From Chitinophaga arvensicola (GTDB lineage Bacteria; Bacteroidota; Bacteroidia; Chitinophagales; Chitinophagaceae): a stretch of 64,000 nucleotides of DNA. Under the pieces are notes generated by a model, which saw only the letters and a program-made list of their open reading frames with translations, did no database searches and was not told the origin of the DNA. The position numbers and the translations under genes are program-made. Below are positions 1 through 7,966 of this stretch, in pieces (within the stretch, counting starts at the first letter, position 1; each line of letters begins with the position of its first letter). The DNA is taken from NCBI RefSeq assembly GCF_900110835.1, contig NZ_FOJG01000001.1:3689499-3753498 (forward strand). Reading direction: 5' to 3'.

Positions 1-1035
1 CTGATAAAACCAGCTGATCTCATCAAAGCCCCATGGGTAAATGGTGGTGGTATCCGGTACACCGGGATGATTACTGATCCCGAAATTATCCAATTCCACG
101 AGATAAGGCATCGACTTCGCTTTCCAGCCACTGGGTGAAATTCCGCCTTCACTTCTCCCGAAAAGGGCATCGGTAAAACCCATTTGCAGCACACCCTGCT
201 GCGGATGTTCCGGCACCGATTTGATACGCAACGGGAATGAGTTAAAGTCCAGCAAACTTTTGCCATTCACCACCATCCCGCCGGAAGGCGTATGTGCATC
301 CAGTAATACCCAATGATGGCGGGTATGGTCTTTAGCATAGTGCCGCAATTTTACAAGAAATGCCGTCCATTCGGTAAGTGCCGGATCCTCCATCCCTATC
401 AGCGCAATCTGCCCCAGGTGTAAAGCTTCACAGCCCACTTCCATATAGGTGCCCGCCAGGAACATAAACCATAACTGTGTTTCGGTACGCGTAATATCCG
501 GTACACTGTTGCCTTTGCTCCAGTGATCAACCAGTTTACCTTTCAGGTTCAGCATGTCGTCGTAGCGGAAATGACGTTCTTCAGCGGGTAAGCCCAATGC
601 CTTGAATGTCCATGCCGGAATAGGAACGGTATTTACCTGCTGACTGATCTGTTCAAACAATGCCGCCTGGAAAATGACATCGGGGTCATTTTTATGCACT
701 TCGGCAACGAGGCGTTTGGCATTATCGAGGTAGTCTTTGTTGGCCATTACAGATTCTCCGCCCCAACGGTAAATGGCTCTTCCGATGAATTTGGCGCCAA
801 TATTCCGGATCAGCCGGATATCGTCTTCCTTGTTGGGATACGGCGCATCGGAGGCGTAAGGGTCTACCGCCAGGAATTCGGTCATGGTAACGGCGTGATC
901 CAGGTAGTTTTCCAGTAAGGGCCGGGAAATTCCTTTTTCGTTAAAGAAGGGGCGTTGTGCCCGGGCGGTCATTGCCCATAAACTAATGCCTGCAGCCAGC
1001 AGGGTTGCTGCCGGACGCTGAGTGAATACTGCCAT
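1..1035 (-). CDS. Secreted protein of unknown function (3' part outside window)
   Basis: An open frame runs on the minus strand from an ATG at 1035 to the window edge, giving the first 345 residues with no stop. The N-terminus has a hydrophobic segment ending in an ARAQ-like cleavage site near residue 27, so the product is probably exported to the periplasm. The rest is rich in Trp, His and acidic residues and could be a TIM-barrel hydrolase-like domain, but I see no diagnostic catalytic motif. It diverges from the GNAT gene at 1150. The frame is convincing because it is long and free of stops. The function is not recognised. Confidence 0.7.
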   Translation of the reverse strand, partial: MAVFTQRPAATLLAAGISLWAMTARAQRPFFNEKGISRPLLENYLDHAVTMTEFLAVDPYASDAPYPNKEDDIRLIRNIGAKFIGRAIYRWGGESVMANKDYLDNAKRLVAEVHKNDPDVIFQAALFEQISQQVNTVPIPAWTFKALGLPAEERHFRYDDMLNLKGKLVDHWSKGNSVPDITRTETQLWFMFLAGTYMEVGCEALHLGQIALIGMEDPALTEWTAFLVKLRHYAKDHTRHHWVLLDAHTPSGGMVVNGKSLLDFNSFPLRIKSVPEHPQQGVLQMGFTDALFGRSEGGISPSGWKAKSMPYLVELDNFGISNHPGVPDTTTIYPWGFDEISWFYQ

Positions 1036-1149
1036 GTCGTGGAATAAATTTGAAAACAAGATACTTTTTTTTACCTGCCGGCATAACATTTTTGGAGGAG
1101 TGGTTCAATTGTATATATATTGGGGACGTAAAACCACCACGCCAGCATT

Positions 1150-1698
1150 ATGAGAGCATTGTCGGATAAATTCCCGCTTTTGTCAACATCGCGTCTTCAC
1201 CTGATTGAAATTGAGCATGCCCATCAACCAGACCTGTTCTACCTGTTAACAGATAAGCGCGTGACCCGCTATTACCATGTGATGCCGTTGCAGGAAGTAG
1301 CGGATGTGCGGAAAGTAATTGATCTGCTGAAGCAACGGTTTCAAAGTAAACAGGGTATCCGCTGGGGTATTGCGCTGGATAACACAACAGAACTGATCGG
1401 CTTTATCGGTTTCAATAGCTTTGAGCCGGAAGATAGCGCGATGCTGGTGTTTGCGCTGGTACAGGAATACTGGGGGAAAGGGTATATGACCGAAGCGATT
1501 GAGGCGGTAGCCGCCTATGGTTTCTCCTCACTGGAACTGGCAAGTATCCGGGCAGATGTATTGCCCGGCAACGAGGCTTCGGAAAAAGTGCTGGTGAAAA
1601 CAGGTTTCCACCATGAGGGACTTATACCACAGGGCATGAAATGGGAGGGAAAAGAATACGATGTAAACCGCTATGTACGCGCTTCACAGCAGCTGTAA
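1150..1698 (+). CDS. GNAT family N-acetyltransferase (RimJ/RimL type)
   Basis: The 182-residue product has the layout of ribosomal-protein-type GNAT acetyltransferases, which move an acetyl group from acetyl-CoA to an amine. The N-terminus carries the LSTSRLHLIEI strand and a segment naming neighbouring loops. The acetyl-CoA binding motif A is seen as VQEYWGKGYMTEA near residues 109-121, and the C-terminal VLVKTGFHHEG segment is the usual motif B. No signal peptide is present, so it is cytoplasmic. The substrate is unknown; members modify protein N-termini, antibiotics or polyamines. It stands alone, diverging from the secreted protein and converging on the histone-like gene. Confidence 0.88.
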   Translation: MRALSDKFPLLSTSRLHLIEIEHAHQPDLFYLLTDKRVTRYYHVMPLQEVADVRKVIDLLKQRFQSKQGIRWGIALDNTTELIGFIGFNSFEPEDSAMLVFALVQEYWGKGYMTEAIEAVAAYGFSSLELASIRADVLPGNEASEKVLVKTGFHHEGLIPQGMKWEGKEYDVNRYVRASQQL

Positions 1699-1701
1699 GG
1701 G

Positions 1702-1765
1702 ATCTTTATTGTCCACCTGCCGGGACATAACGATACAGTTCCGGGTATAGCGGAACAATAAAGAT
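1702..1765. terminator. Long inverted repeat between convergent genes
   Basis: A perfect 11-base stem, ATCTTTATTGT at 1702-1712 with its complement at 1755-1765, encloses about 42 bases. It lies between the convergent GNAT gene (ends 1698) and the histone-like gene (ends 1792), so it probably works as a bidirectional terminator or mRNA 3' end. The loop is long for a simple intrinsic terminator. Confidence 0.45.
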
Positions 1766-1791
1766 ACTACAGGAAAATACGGAGAGCTGGG

Positions 1792-2133
1792 TTAGTCTTT
1801 CTTAGCAGCAGCTTTTTTGGGAGCAGTTTTCTTTGACGTTACTTTCTTGTCAGCAGCTTTTTTATCGGCGGCTTTGGGAGCTGTAGCTTTGGGAGAAGTG
1901 GCTTTTGGTGCGGCAGCTTTTTCGGCAGCAGCTTTCTTTTTAGGTTTGGCTGGTCCTTTGGGTCTGTCTGTTAACCCTGCTATCATCGCTTTAGCGGCTT
2001 TCTTTACATTGCGGTGAAACTTCTTTTCGCCGAGGAGTTCTTTTAAATCAGTCAATGCAGTCAATACTTCGGTCACTTTTAATCCGGCATTTTTTTTCAG
2101 ATGTTTGCCGGTTGGCTTATTGGAATCAGTCAT
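1792..2133 (-). CDS. Histone H1-like Lys/Ala-rich DNA-binding protein
   Basis: The 113-residue protein has a short folded-looking N-terminal half (residues 1-55, with LTALTDLKELLGEKK and FHRNVKKAAKAM helices). A low-complexity tail (about 57-113) follows, built from repeated KAxxPKA, KKAA and DKK units with almost only Lys, Ala, Pro and Thr. This is the composition of bacterial histone H1-like proteins such as chlamydial Hc1/Hc2, which bind and compact DNA. No cysteine, signal peptide or membrane segment is seen. The tail is encoded by imperfect short repeats, so its length may vary between strains. A role in nucleoid organisation is inferred from composition. Confidence 0.8.
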   Translation of the reverse strand: MTDSNKPTGKHLKKNAGLKVTEVLTALTDLKELLGEKKFHRNVKKAAKAMIAGLTDRPKGPAKPKKKAAAEKAAAPKATSPKATAPKAADKKAADKKVTSKKTAPKKAAAKKD

Positions 2134-2327
2134 GGAGAATTAATTTATTTACAAAAACAATTATATTCAAAATTAACAATTATATAATATTGCCAATGTT
2201 AAGTTTTATAAAACCATGATTGCTAAAGAATATTCGGTTTGCCGCTGGTAAGTCAGGTATAAATTCATTATATTGAGATAGGCTTCTTCCATGTGTCGGA
2301 GTTTGTTATTGTTTTAACCATAGGGGT

Positions 2328-3467
2328 ATGGGTTCAAGAGATGTCATTATTATAGGAGGAGGCTTGTCGGGCCTCACCAGCGCTATTCATTTATCGAAGG
2401 CTGGCTTGCATGTAACCGTAATTGAAAAAAGTAAGTACCCTTCGCACAAGGTATGCGGAGAGTATATATCCAACGAGGTACTACCTTATCTGCAATCACT
2501 GGGCGCCGATCCTGCGGTATTGCACCCTTCCCGGATCAACCGGTTAATTATTTCAGATCATTATGGCAAAACCCTGGAAACAATGCTTCCCCTGGGAGGT
2601 TTTGGGGTCAGCAGGTATACGTTCGACCAGTTTCTCATGCAGAAGGTGGTGGAAAACGGGGTGGAGTTAATTGAAGATACCGTTACCAATGTCGTCTTTG
2701 AAAACGACCGTTTCTTCATCGACACCAACAGCTACGGTGTGTTTTCTGCGCCGGTAGTATTGGGCGCCTATGGCAAAAGAGCCGCACTGGATGGAAAACT
2801 GGCCCGGGGATTCTTTAATGAGAAATCACCCTGGCTGGCCGTGAAATCACACTATCGCGGTAACTTCCCCGCAGATACAGTAGGGCTGCATAACTTCGAT
2901 GGCGGCTATTGCGGCGTATCAAAGGTAGAAGATGATATTCTCAACATCTGCTATCTCGTAAGTTATGAAAGCTTCAAAAGCTTTAAACAGATAGAAGCCC
3001 ACCGGGAGCAGGTGCTTTACCGTAATCAGCATCTGAAAGAGGTATTTGAAAACAGCACGCCGCTGTTTGATAAGCCTTTAACCATCAGCCAGGTGTCTTT
3101 TACCGAAAAAGAAAAAGTATTGCATCATATCCTGATGATCGGCGATACCGCCGGTCTTATTCACCCGCTCTGCGGCAATGGCATGGCCATGGCGATTCAG
3201 AGCGCGCAGATCGCGTCGGAAAAGGTGCTGGACTATTTTGCCGCGCCTACTAAAAACCGTTTGCTGATGGAGCAGGACTATACGAAATCCTGGAATAAAA
3301 TGTTCAGCAGCCGTATGCGTACCGGCCGTGTGTTGTCGCGCCTGTTCCGCAATGAAAAGCTGTCTGCTACCATGATGAAAGGACTGATCCTGTTTCCCGG
3401 CCTCTTGCCGGGCATCATCAGGCGCACCCATGGGAAACCGTTAAAAGCAGTACCGGAATGCGTATAA
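2328..3467 (+). CDS. FAD-dependent oxidoreductase of type III PKS operon
   Basis: First gene of the operon. The 379-residue flavoprotein starts with a Rossmann dinucleotide motif GGGLSG at residues 10-15, followed by the conserved Glu of FAD binding (VIEK). A later GDTAGLIHPLCGNGM stretch is the second FAD contact of the geranylgeranyl reductase/UbiH family. It may hydroxylate or reduce the polyketide product. The nearest described parallel I know is the flavoprotein hydroxylase SrsC beside a type III PKS and methyltransferase in Streptomyces griseus alkylquinone synthesis. Its end overlaps the methyltransferase start by 10 bases. Hydroxylation versus reduction cannot be decided from the sequence. 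Confidence 0.87.
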   Translation: MGSRDVIIIGGGLSGLTSAIHLSKAGLHVTVIEKSKYPSHKVCGEYISNEVLPYLQSLGADPAVLHPSRINRLIISDHYGKTLETMLPLGGFGVSRYTFDQFLMQKVVENGVELIEDTVTNVVFENDRFFIDTNSYGVFSAPVVLGAYGKRAALDGKLARGFFNEKSPWLAVKSHYRGNFPADTVGLHNFDGGYCGVSKVEDDILNICYLVSYESFKSFKQIEAHREQVLYRNQHLKEVFENSTPLFDKPLTISQVSFTEKEKVLHHILMIGDTAGLIHPLCGNGMAMAIQSAQIASEKVLDYFAAPTKNRLLMEQDYTKSWNKMFSSRMRTGRVLSRLFRNEKLSATMMKGLILFPGLLPGIIRRTHGKPLKAVPECV

Positions 3468-4168
3468 ATACCCGCTACCGGAGTATGGCCCCCGAAATTA
3501 TGGACGATTTCAATATGGAAGGGGAACTGCTGACAGCCACGCTCGACAAAATAGCACAGATCAATTTTTTACTGGGAGGCAACCGGATCACCCGGAAAGG
3601 CGTATCTGACCTCATCAGGGATATCCCTGTTACACAGGAAATCAATATCGTGGATATTGGCTGCGGCAACGGAGATATGCTCCGGCATCTGTCGGATGCC
3701 TTTGCTGCACAACGCAACCTGAAACTGATCGGCATTGATGCCAACCTGGCTACGGTAACGCATGCACGGAATTTATCAAAAGATTATCCGCATATTCAGT
3801 ATCATTGCCAGGACATTACCGAGCCCGCGTTCCGGGAGCAACGCTATGATATTATCTTATGCACGCTAACCCTGCATCATTTTAAAGAAGCAGAAATCCG
3901 GGAACTGATGTTACTGTTTTGTGAGCAGGCCCGCAAAGGAGTGGTGATCAACGATCTTCACCGGAGTATGCTGGCATACCGCCTGTTCCAGGCCATCTGC
4001 TTTGTATTCAACTTAAACAGGATGGTCCGGGAAGATGGGCTGGTATCCATTCTCCGGGGATTTAAAAGAAAAGAATTACAACATTTGTCGGCACAACTTC
4101 CTATTCATCAATATTCCCTCAAATGGAAATGGGCGTTCCGGTATCAATGGATAATCAATAAATTATGA
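3458..4168 (+). CDS. Class I SAM-dependent methyltransferase of type III PKS operon
   Basis: The 236-residue protein has SAM-binding motif I as VDIGCGNGD at residues 65-73 and an acidic residue closing the next strand (GIDAN). Motif IV/post-II (DIILCTLTLHHF) is also visible, with the Leu/His-His pattern common in UbiE/biotin-C-like methyltransferases. It probably methylates a phenol oxygen or ring carbon of the polyketide. The start overlaps the flavoprotein gene by 10 bases and the stop overlaps the PKS start in an ATGA, so translation is likely coupled. The other product-type methyltransferase in such clusters, SrsB, acts on resorcinol lipids; the substrate here is inferred. Confidence 0.87.
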   Translation: MRINTRYRSMAPEIMDDFNMEGELLTATLDKIAQINFLLGGNRITRKGVSDLIRDIPVTQEINIVDIGCGNGDMLRHLSDAFAAQRNLKLIGIDANLATVTHARNLSKDYPHIQYHCQDITEPAFREQRYDIILCTLTLHHFKEAEIRELMLLFCEQARKGVVINDLHRSMLAYRLFQAICFVFNLNRMVREDGLVSILRGFKRKELQHLSAQLPIHQYSLKWKWAFRYQWIINKL

Positions 4169-5217
4169 GCGTTAAAATTCAGACCGTCACAAAAGCACTA
4201 CCGCCTTATTCGAGAACAACCGACGAAATTATTCCCTTTTTATTACTATGGCTGCAAGGCCAGGAAGAGCGATTTATCCGGAAAGTGGTAAAGATATTTG
4301 AAGGCGCCGGCGTAGATAAACGTTATTCTATCATGGGACCGGAAGAAGTGTTTAACAACACCTCTTTTGAAGAGAAAAACAATCTCTATAAGAAAGAGAT
4401 GATCACCCTGGGCCGTACCTGCCTAGAGAGCGCGCTCAACAAAGCCGGCCTGAAAGGAACGGATATCGATTATATCATTACCGTGAGTTGTACGGGCATC
4501 ATGATTCCTTCCCTTGACGCTTACCTGATCAATGAACTGCAATTACGCCAGGATATTATTCGTTTACCCGTTACCGAAATGGGATGTGCTGCCGGTGTTT
4601 CCGGTATCATCTACGCCAAGAAAATGCTGGAAGCCAATCCGGGTAAAAGGGCCGCTGTAATAGCCGTGGAATCGCCCACCGCTACTTTTCAGCTGGATGA
4701 TTTTTCTATGCCCAATATTGTGAGCGCCGCCATATTCGGTGATGGTGCCGCCTGTGCTATTTTATCTTCCCATGAACAGGACAGCGGTCCTGAAATCATT
4801 GCAGAAGAAATGTATCACTTCTATGATGCGGAATACCTGATGGGATTCCATCTTTCCAATACCGGTCTGAAAATGGTGCTGGACATAGATGTGCCGGAGA
4901 AAATAGAATCGCATTTCGGTGATATCGTGCATCCTTTTCTCGCAAAAAATAACCTGACTATCGAAGACATTGACCACCTGATCTTTCACCCCGGTGGAAA
5001 GAAGATCATTAATTTGGTGGAAGAGCTCTTCCGCAGCATGGGGAAAAAATTAGACGATACAAAAGAAGTATTGCGCGCTTACGGCAACATGTCCAGCGCT
5101 ACGGTGTTATATGTACTGGAACGGTTTATGGAACAGTCGCTCCCCAAAGGAGATAAAGGATTGATGCTGAGTTTTGGTCCCGGCTTTTCTGCGCAAAGAA
5201 TATTATTACAATGGTAA
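4165..5217 (+). CDS. Type III polyketide synthase (chalcone synthase-like)
   Basis: The 350-residue enzyme has the complete type III PKS triad: Cys141 (in MGCAAG), His275 (in FHPGG) and Asn308 (in YGNMSSAT). Length is normal for the family. These homodimeric enzymes extend an acyl starter with malonyl-CoA without an ACP and cyclise the poly-beta-keto chain to resorcinols, pyrones or phloroglucinols. The neighbouring fatty-acid-like enzymes suggest a long acyl starter, as for alkylresorcinol or alkylpyrone synthases such as ArsB/ArsC of Azotobacter. The start is fixed by the ATGA overlap with the methyltransferase, and the SDR start lies inside the last codons (7-base overlap). Confidence 0.93.
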   Translation: MSVKIQTVTKALPPYSRTTDEIIPFLLLWLQGQEERFIRKVVKIFEGAGVDKRYSIMGPEEVFNNTSFEEKNNLYKKEMITLGRTCLESALNKAGLKGTDIDYIITVSCTGIMIPSLDAYLINELQLRQDIIRLPVTEMGCAAGVSGIIYAKKMLEANPGKRAAVIAVESPTATFQLDDFSMPNIVSAAIFGDGAACAILSSHEQDSGPEIIAEEMYHFYDAEYLMGFHLSNTGLKMVLDIDVPEKIESHFGDIVHPFLAKNNLTIEDIDHLIFHPGGKKIINLVEELFRSMGKKLDDTKEVLRAYGNMSSATVLYVLERFMEQSLPKGDKGLMLSFGPGFSAQRILLQW

Positions 5218-5987
5218 AAGAGTTTGCTCCTTACTGGGCATTGATTTTGGGTGGTAGTTCCGGACTGGGACTGGCGGCTGCACATAAACTGGCGGCGCAT
5301 GGCATGAACATCTGTATTGTACATCGCAATACCCGCGTAGAGCTGGCTGGTATACAACAGCAGTTCGACGAAATAAAAGCGAAAGGTGTGCAGTTGCTGA
5401 CCTTTAACACCGACATTCAACAACCGGAAAAACGCACCGAAGTGTTGGCTGCACTGAAAACCGCATTGGGTCCGGAAGGCCGTATCCGTTGCCTCCTGCA
5501 CAGCATCGCCCGGGGCAATCTGAAAGCCCTGTCCGATTTGCAGACAGATGATTTTACCAATACGATCGGCAATATGGCCGTGAGTTTATACGACTGGACA
5601 GCAGCAGCGCTGCAAAGGCAACTGTTTGCCGCAGATGCACGTATCCTTTCTTTTACCAGTGATGGTAGTTATAAGGCCATGCAGCATTACGCAGCGGTAT
5701 CAGCCGCGAAGGCTGCGCTGGAATCCATTACCCGGAGTATAGCGCTGGAATTTGCGCCGCAGGGCATCCGGGCCAATTGTATCCGGGCGGGTGTAACAGA
5801 TACGGCGTCGCTGCGTAAAATTCCGGGCAGTGAAGCTTTGCTGGCCTATAGCAGGGAACGGAATCCTTTTAAACGCATCACTACACCGGAAGATGTGGCC
5901 AATGTAGTGTATCTGCTGTGCAAAGATGAAGCCGCCTGGATCAATGGCGCCATTATACCGGTGGATGGAGGAACGCATATTCATTAG
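5211..5987 (+). CDS. SDR family enoyl-ACP reductase, FabL/FabI-like
   Basis: A 258-residue short-chain dehydrogenase. The cofactor site is GGSSGLG at residues 14-20. The catalytic pair is Tyr160 and Lys167, six residues apart (Y-x6-K), which is the spacing of enoyl-ACP reductases FabI/FabL, not the Y-x3-K of ketoreductases such as FabG. The LLHSIARG segment and the C-terminal IIPVDGG strand also fit FabL/FabI. It would reduce trans-2-enoyl-ACP with NAD(P)H in the dedicated chain-building set. It overlaps the PKS gene by 7 bases and is followed after 3 bases by the dehydratase. A ketoreductase role is less likely but not excluded. Confidence 0.82.
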   Translation: MVKEFAPYWALILGGSSGLGLAAAHKLAAHGMNICIVHRNTRVELAGIQQQFDEIKAKGVQLLTFNTDIQQPEKRTEVLAALKTALGPEGRIRCLLHSIARGNLKALSDLQTDDFTNTIGNMAVSLYDWTAAALQRQLFAADARILSFTSDGSYKAMQHYAAVSAAKAALESITRSIALEFAPQGIRANCIRAGVTDTASLRKIPGSEALLAYSRERNPFKRITTPEDVANVVYLLCKDEAAWINGAIIPVDGGTHIH

Positions 5988-5990
5988 CCC

Positions 5991-6437
5991 ATGACAAAAA
6001 ACGAAATTCTGCAGTTGTTGCCATATGCGCCTCCTTTTCTGTTTGTAGATACAATCGAAGAGATCGATGCGGAACAGGTAACCGGCACTTATACTTTCCG
6101 GCCAGATATGCCCTGTTACCAGGGTCATTTTAAAGGGCATCCCGTTACGCCGGGTGTGCTGCTTACTGAAGTAATGGCACAGGTAGGACTGGCTTGTCTG
6201 GGTATTTATTTATCGGGAGATGAGATAAAGGAACAGTTACCCGCTGTGGCCATGACGGCTTCCCAGGTTGATTTTTATTTGCCTGTTCTCCCCGGTGAAA
6301 CGGTAAAGGCGCAGGCTACCAAAATATATTTCCGTTTTAATAAATTAAAATGCCGCGTGGCATTGTACAATACAGCCGGCGAAATAGTTTGTGAAGGTAT
6401 TATTGAAGGCATGATCATCAAGCAAAAAAATGGGTAA
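5991..6437 (+). CDS. FabZ-type 3-hydroxyacyl-ACP dehydratase
   Basis: A 148-residue single hot-dog-fold protein. The family signature is intact: GHFKGHPVTPGV with catalytic His46 in GHF, and Glu60 in LLTEVMAQVG, fourteen residues later as in FabZ. It would dehydrate 3-hydroxyacyl-ACP to enoyl-ACP, feeding the adjacent reductase. Length is typical of FabZ (about 145-160). It follows the reductase by 3 bases and overlaps the ketosynthase by 8 bases, so it is made in the same transcript. Confidence 0.92.
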   Translation: MTKNEILQLLPYAPPFLFVDTIEEIDAEQVTGTYTFRPDMPCYQGHFKGHPVTPGVLLTEVMAQVGLACLGIYLSGDEIKEQLPAVAMTASQVDFYLPVLPGETVKAQATKIYFRFNKLKCRVALYNTAGEIVCEGIIEGMIIKQKNG

Positions 6438-7701
6438 CAGGGTCGTCATAACAGGATTGGGCGTAGTAGCGCCAAATGGAACAGGCATCGCCGCTTTCCG
6501 CGAAGCGATCCAAAAAGGTATATCCGGTATCCGTTATGAGGAACAGCTGGCAGCCTTAAAATTCTCCTGCCAGATTGCAGGCCGCCCCATTGTTCCGGAA
6601 GTATTGCAACAACAATATTTCGATGAACTTGAATTGAAACAACTGAGCAGTTCCGGCATTATCTACGGCGTTATTGCCGGTATGCAGGCCTGGGCAGATG
6701 CGGGATTGCCGTTAACGGATACGCCCGACTGGGACAGCGGTACCGTGTTTGGTGCTGGTTCCTCCGGCGTAGATAAATTCCGGGAAGCGGTGTATAAGGT
6801 AGATGAATTACAGGTGCGCCGGTTGGGCAGCACCGCCGTTACGCAGACTATGGCCAGTGGCATCAGTGCTTTTCTCGGGGGGAAACTTGCACTGGGCAAC
6901 CAGGTGACCACCAACTCTTCGGCCTGTACCACCGGTGCAGAAAGTGTGCTGATGGCTTATGAACGGATCAGAAGCGGCCAGGCCAAACGGATGCTGGCCG
7001 GTAGTACCGCCGACAGCGGCCCCTACATCTGGGGTGGCTTCGATGCCATGAAAGTAAGTACCTTCAAATATAACGAACGGCCGGAAGCGGCATCACGCCC
7101 CATGAGCGCCACCGCCAGCGGCATCGTTCCCGGCAGCGGCGCCGGCGCCCTGGTTCTCGAATCACTGGATAGTGCCCTGGAAAGAGGTGCTGCGATTTAC
7201 GCCGAAGTACTGGGCGGCCATATCAATTCCGGCGGTCAGCGCAACGGCGGCAGCATGACGGCTCCCAACCCGGATGCCGTACAACGTTGCATCAGCGCCG
7301 CTATCCGCAACGCGGGCATTGCGGCTGCGGATATTGATCTGATCAATGGTCACCTCACCGCTACCGGCAAGGACGCAGAAGAAATCGAAAACTGGTGTAT
7401 CGCCCTGCAACGTAAAGGAAATGACTTCCCGTATATCAATGCCCTCAAATCGATGGTGGGACATTGCCTGAGCGCCTCCGGCAGCATTGAACTGGTAGCA
7501 GTGGCGCTGCAATTGAAAGAAGGATTTATCTCACCCAATATCAACTGCGAAGACCTGCACCCGGATATTGCCGCGTTGGTAGCCAGAGAAAGAATTCCAC
7601 AGCAACTATTGTATAAAGACATAAATTTAGTGGCAAAAGCAAGCTTTGGATTTGGAGATGTAAACGCCTGTATTATACTGCAAAAATACCTGCAACCTTA
7701 A
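6430..7701 (+). CDS. Beta-ketoacyl-ACP synthase, FabF-like
   Basis: A 423-residue condensing enzyme with the FabF layout. The triad is Cys166 (NSSACTTG), His308 (NGHLTATG) and His345 (KSMVGHCLSASG), with the supporting Lys340. The usual HGTxT around the first His is here HLTAT, losing the Gly, and the second-His motif reads GHCLSASG. All catalytic residues remain, so it should be active but is diverged from housekeeping FabF. It would elongate the acyl chain with malonyl-ACP. It overlaps the dehydratase by 8 bases and precedes the ACP by 10. No malonyl transferase or second ketosynthase (chain-length factor) is present. Confidence 0.91.
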   Translation: MGNRVVITGLGVVAPNGTGIAAFREAIQKGISGIRYEEQLAALKFSCQIAGRPIVPEVLQQQYFDELELKQLSSSGIIYGVIAGMQAWADAGLPLTDTPDWDSGTVFGAGSSGVDKFREAVYKVDELQVRRLGSTAVTQTMASGISAFLGGKLALGNQVTTNSSACTTGAESVLMAYERIRSGQAKRMLAGSTADSGPYIWGGFDAMKVSTFKYNERPEAASRPMSATASGIVPGSGAGALVLESLDSALERGAAIYAEVLGGHINSGGQRNGGSMTAPNPDAVQRCISAAIRNAGIAAADIDLINGHLTATGKDAEEIENWCIALQRKGNDFPYINALKSMVGHCLSASGSIELVAVALQLKEGFISPNINCEDLHPDIAALVARERIPQQLLYKDINLVAKASFGFGDVNACIILQKYLQP

Positions 7702-7711
7702 ACGAAATAAC

Positions 7712-7966
7712 ATGGACAAAGAAACATTCATTGAGCAATTAAGAGAAATAGTAAGGCCCTATGCAAAAAACCAGGAAGCACTGGCCGGCATCAATGCCAA
7801 TACGGATTTTATCACGGATCTGAAAATCAACTCTGCTAACCTGGTAGATGTAGTACTCGACGTGGAAGAAAAATACGATATCGTGATCCAGAACGAAGAA
7901 ATGGAACGCATGCTCAATGTACAGGCGGCCATGGATATCGTGGAGGCAAAGCTGAAAGAGAAATGA
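7712..7966 (+). CDS. Acyl carrier protein
   Basis: An 84-residue acidic four-helix carrier protein. The pantetheine attachment serine is most likely Ser41 in KINSANLVDVVLDVEE; the usual DSL is here NSA, but the helix that follows is classic (LVDVVLDVEEKYDI). It would carry the growing acyl chain among the ketosynthase, dehydratase and reductase. The 3' end overlaps the phosphopantetheinyl transferase start in an ATGA, so carrier and activating enzyme are coupled. The altered context of Ser41 suggests a private ACP served by that transferase. Confidence 0.9.
   Translation: MDKETFIEQLREIVRPYAKNQEALAGINANTDFITDLKINSANLVDVVLDVEEKYDIVIQNEEMERMLNVQAAMDIVEAKLKEK

Noticed and set aside
1800-1960. 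Possible CRISPR-like short repeats
   Set aside because: The repeats are in-frame Lys/Ala codons of the histone-like gene, with no regular spacers.
2134-2327. Clear promoter for the PKS operon
   Set aside because: No TAnnTTTG with a suitable -33 partner is visible; the region is AT-rich and several weak matches are possible.
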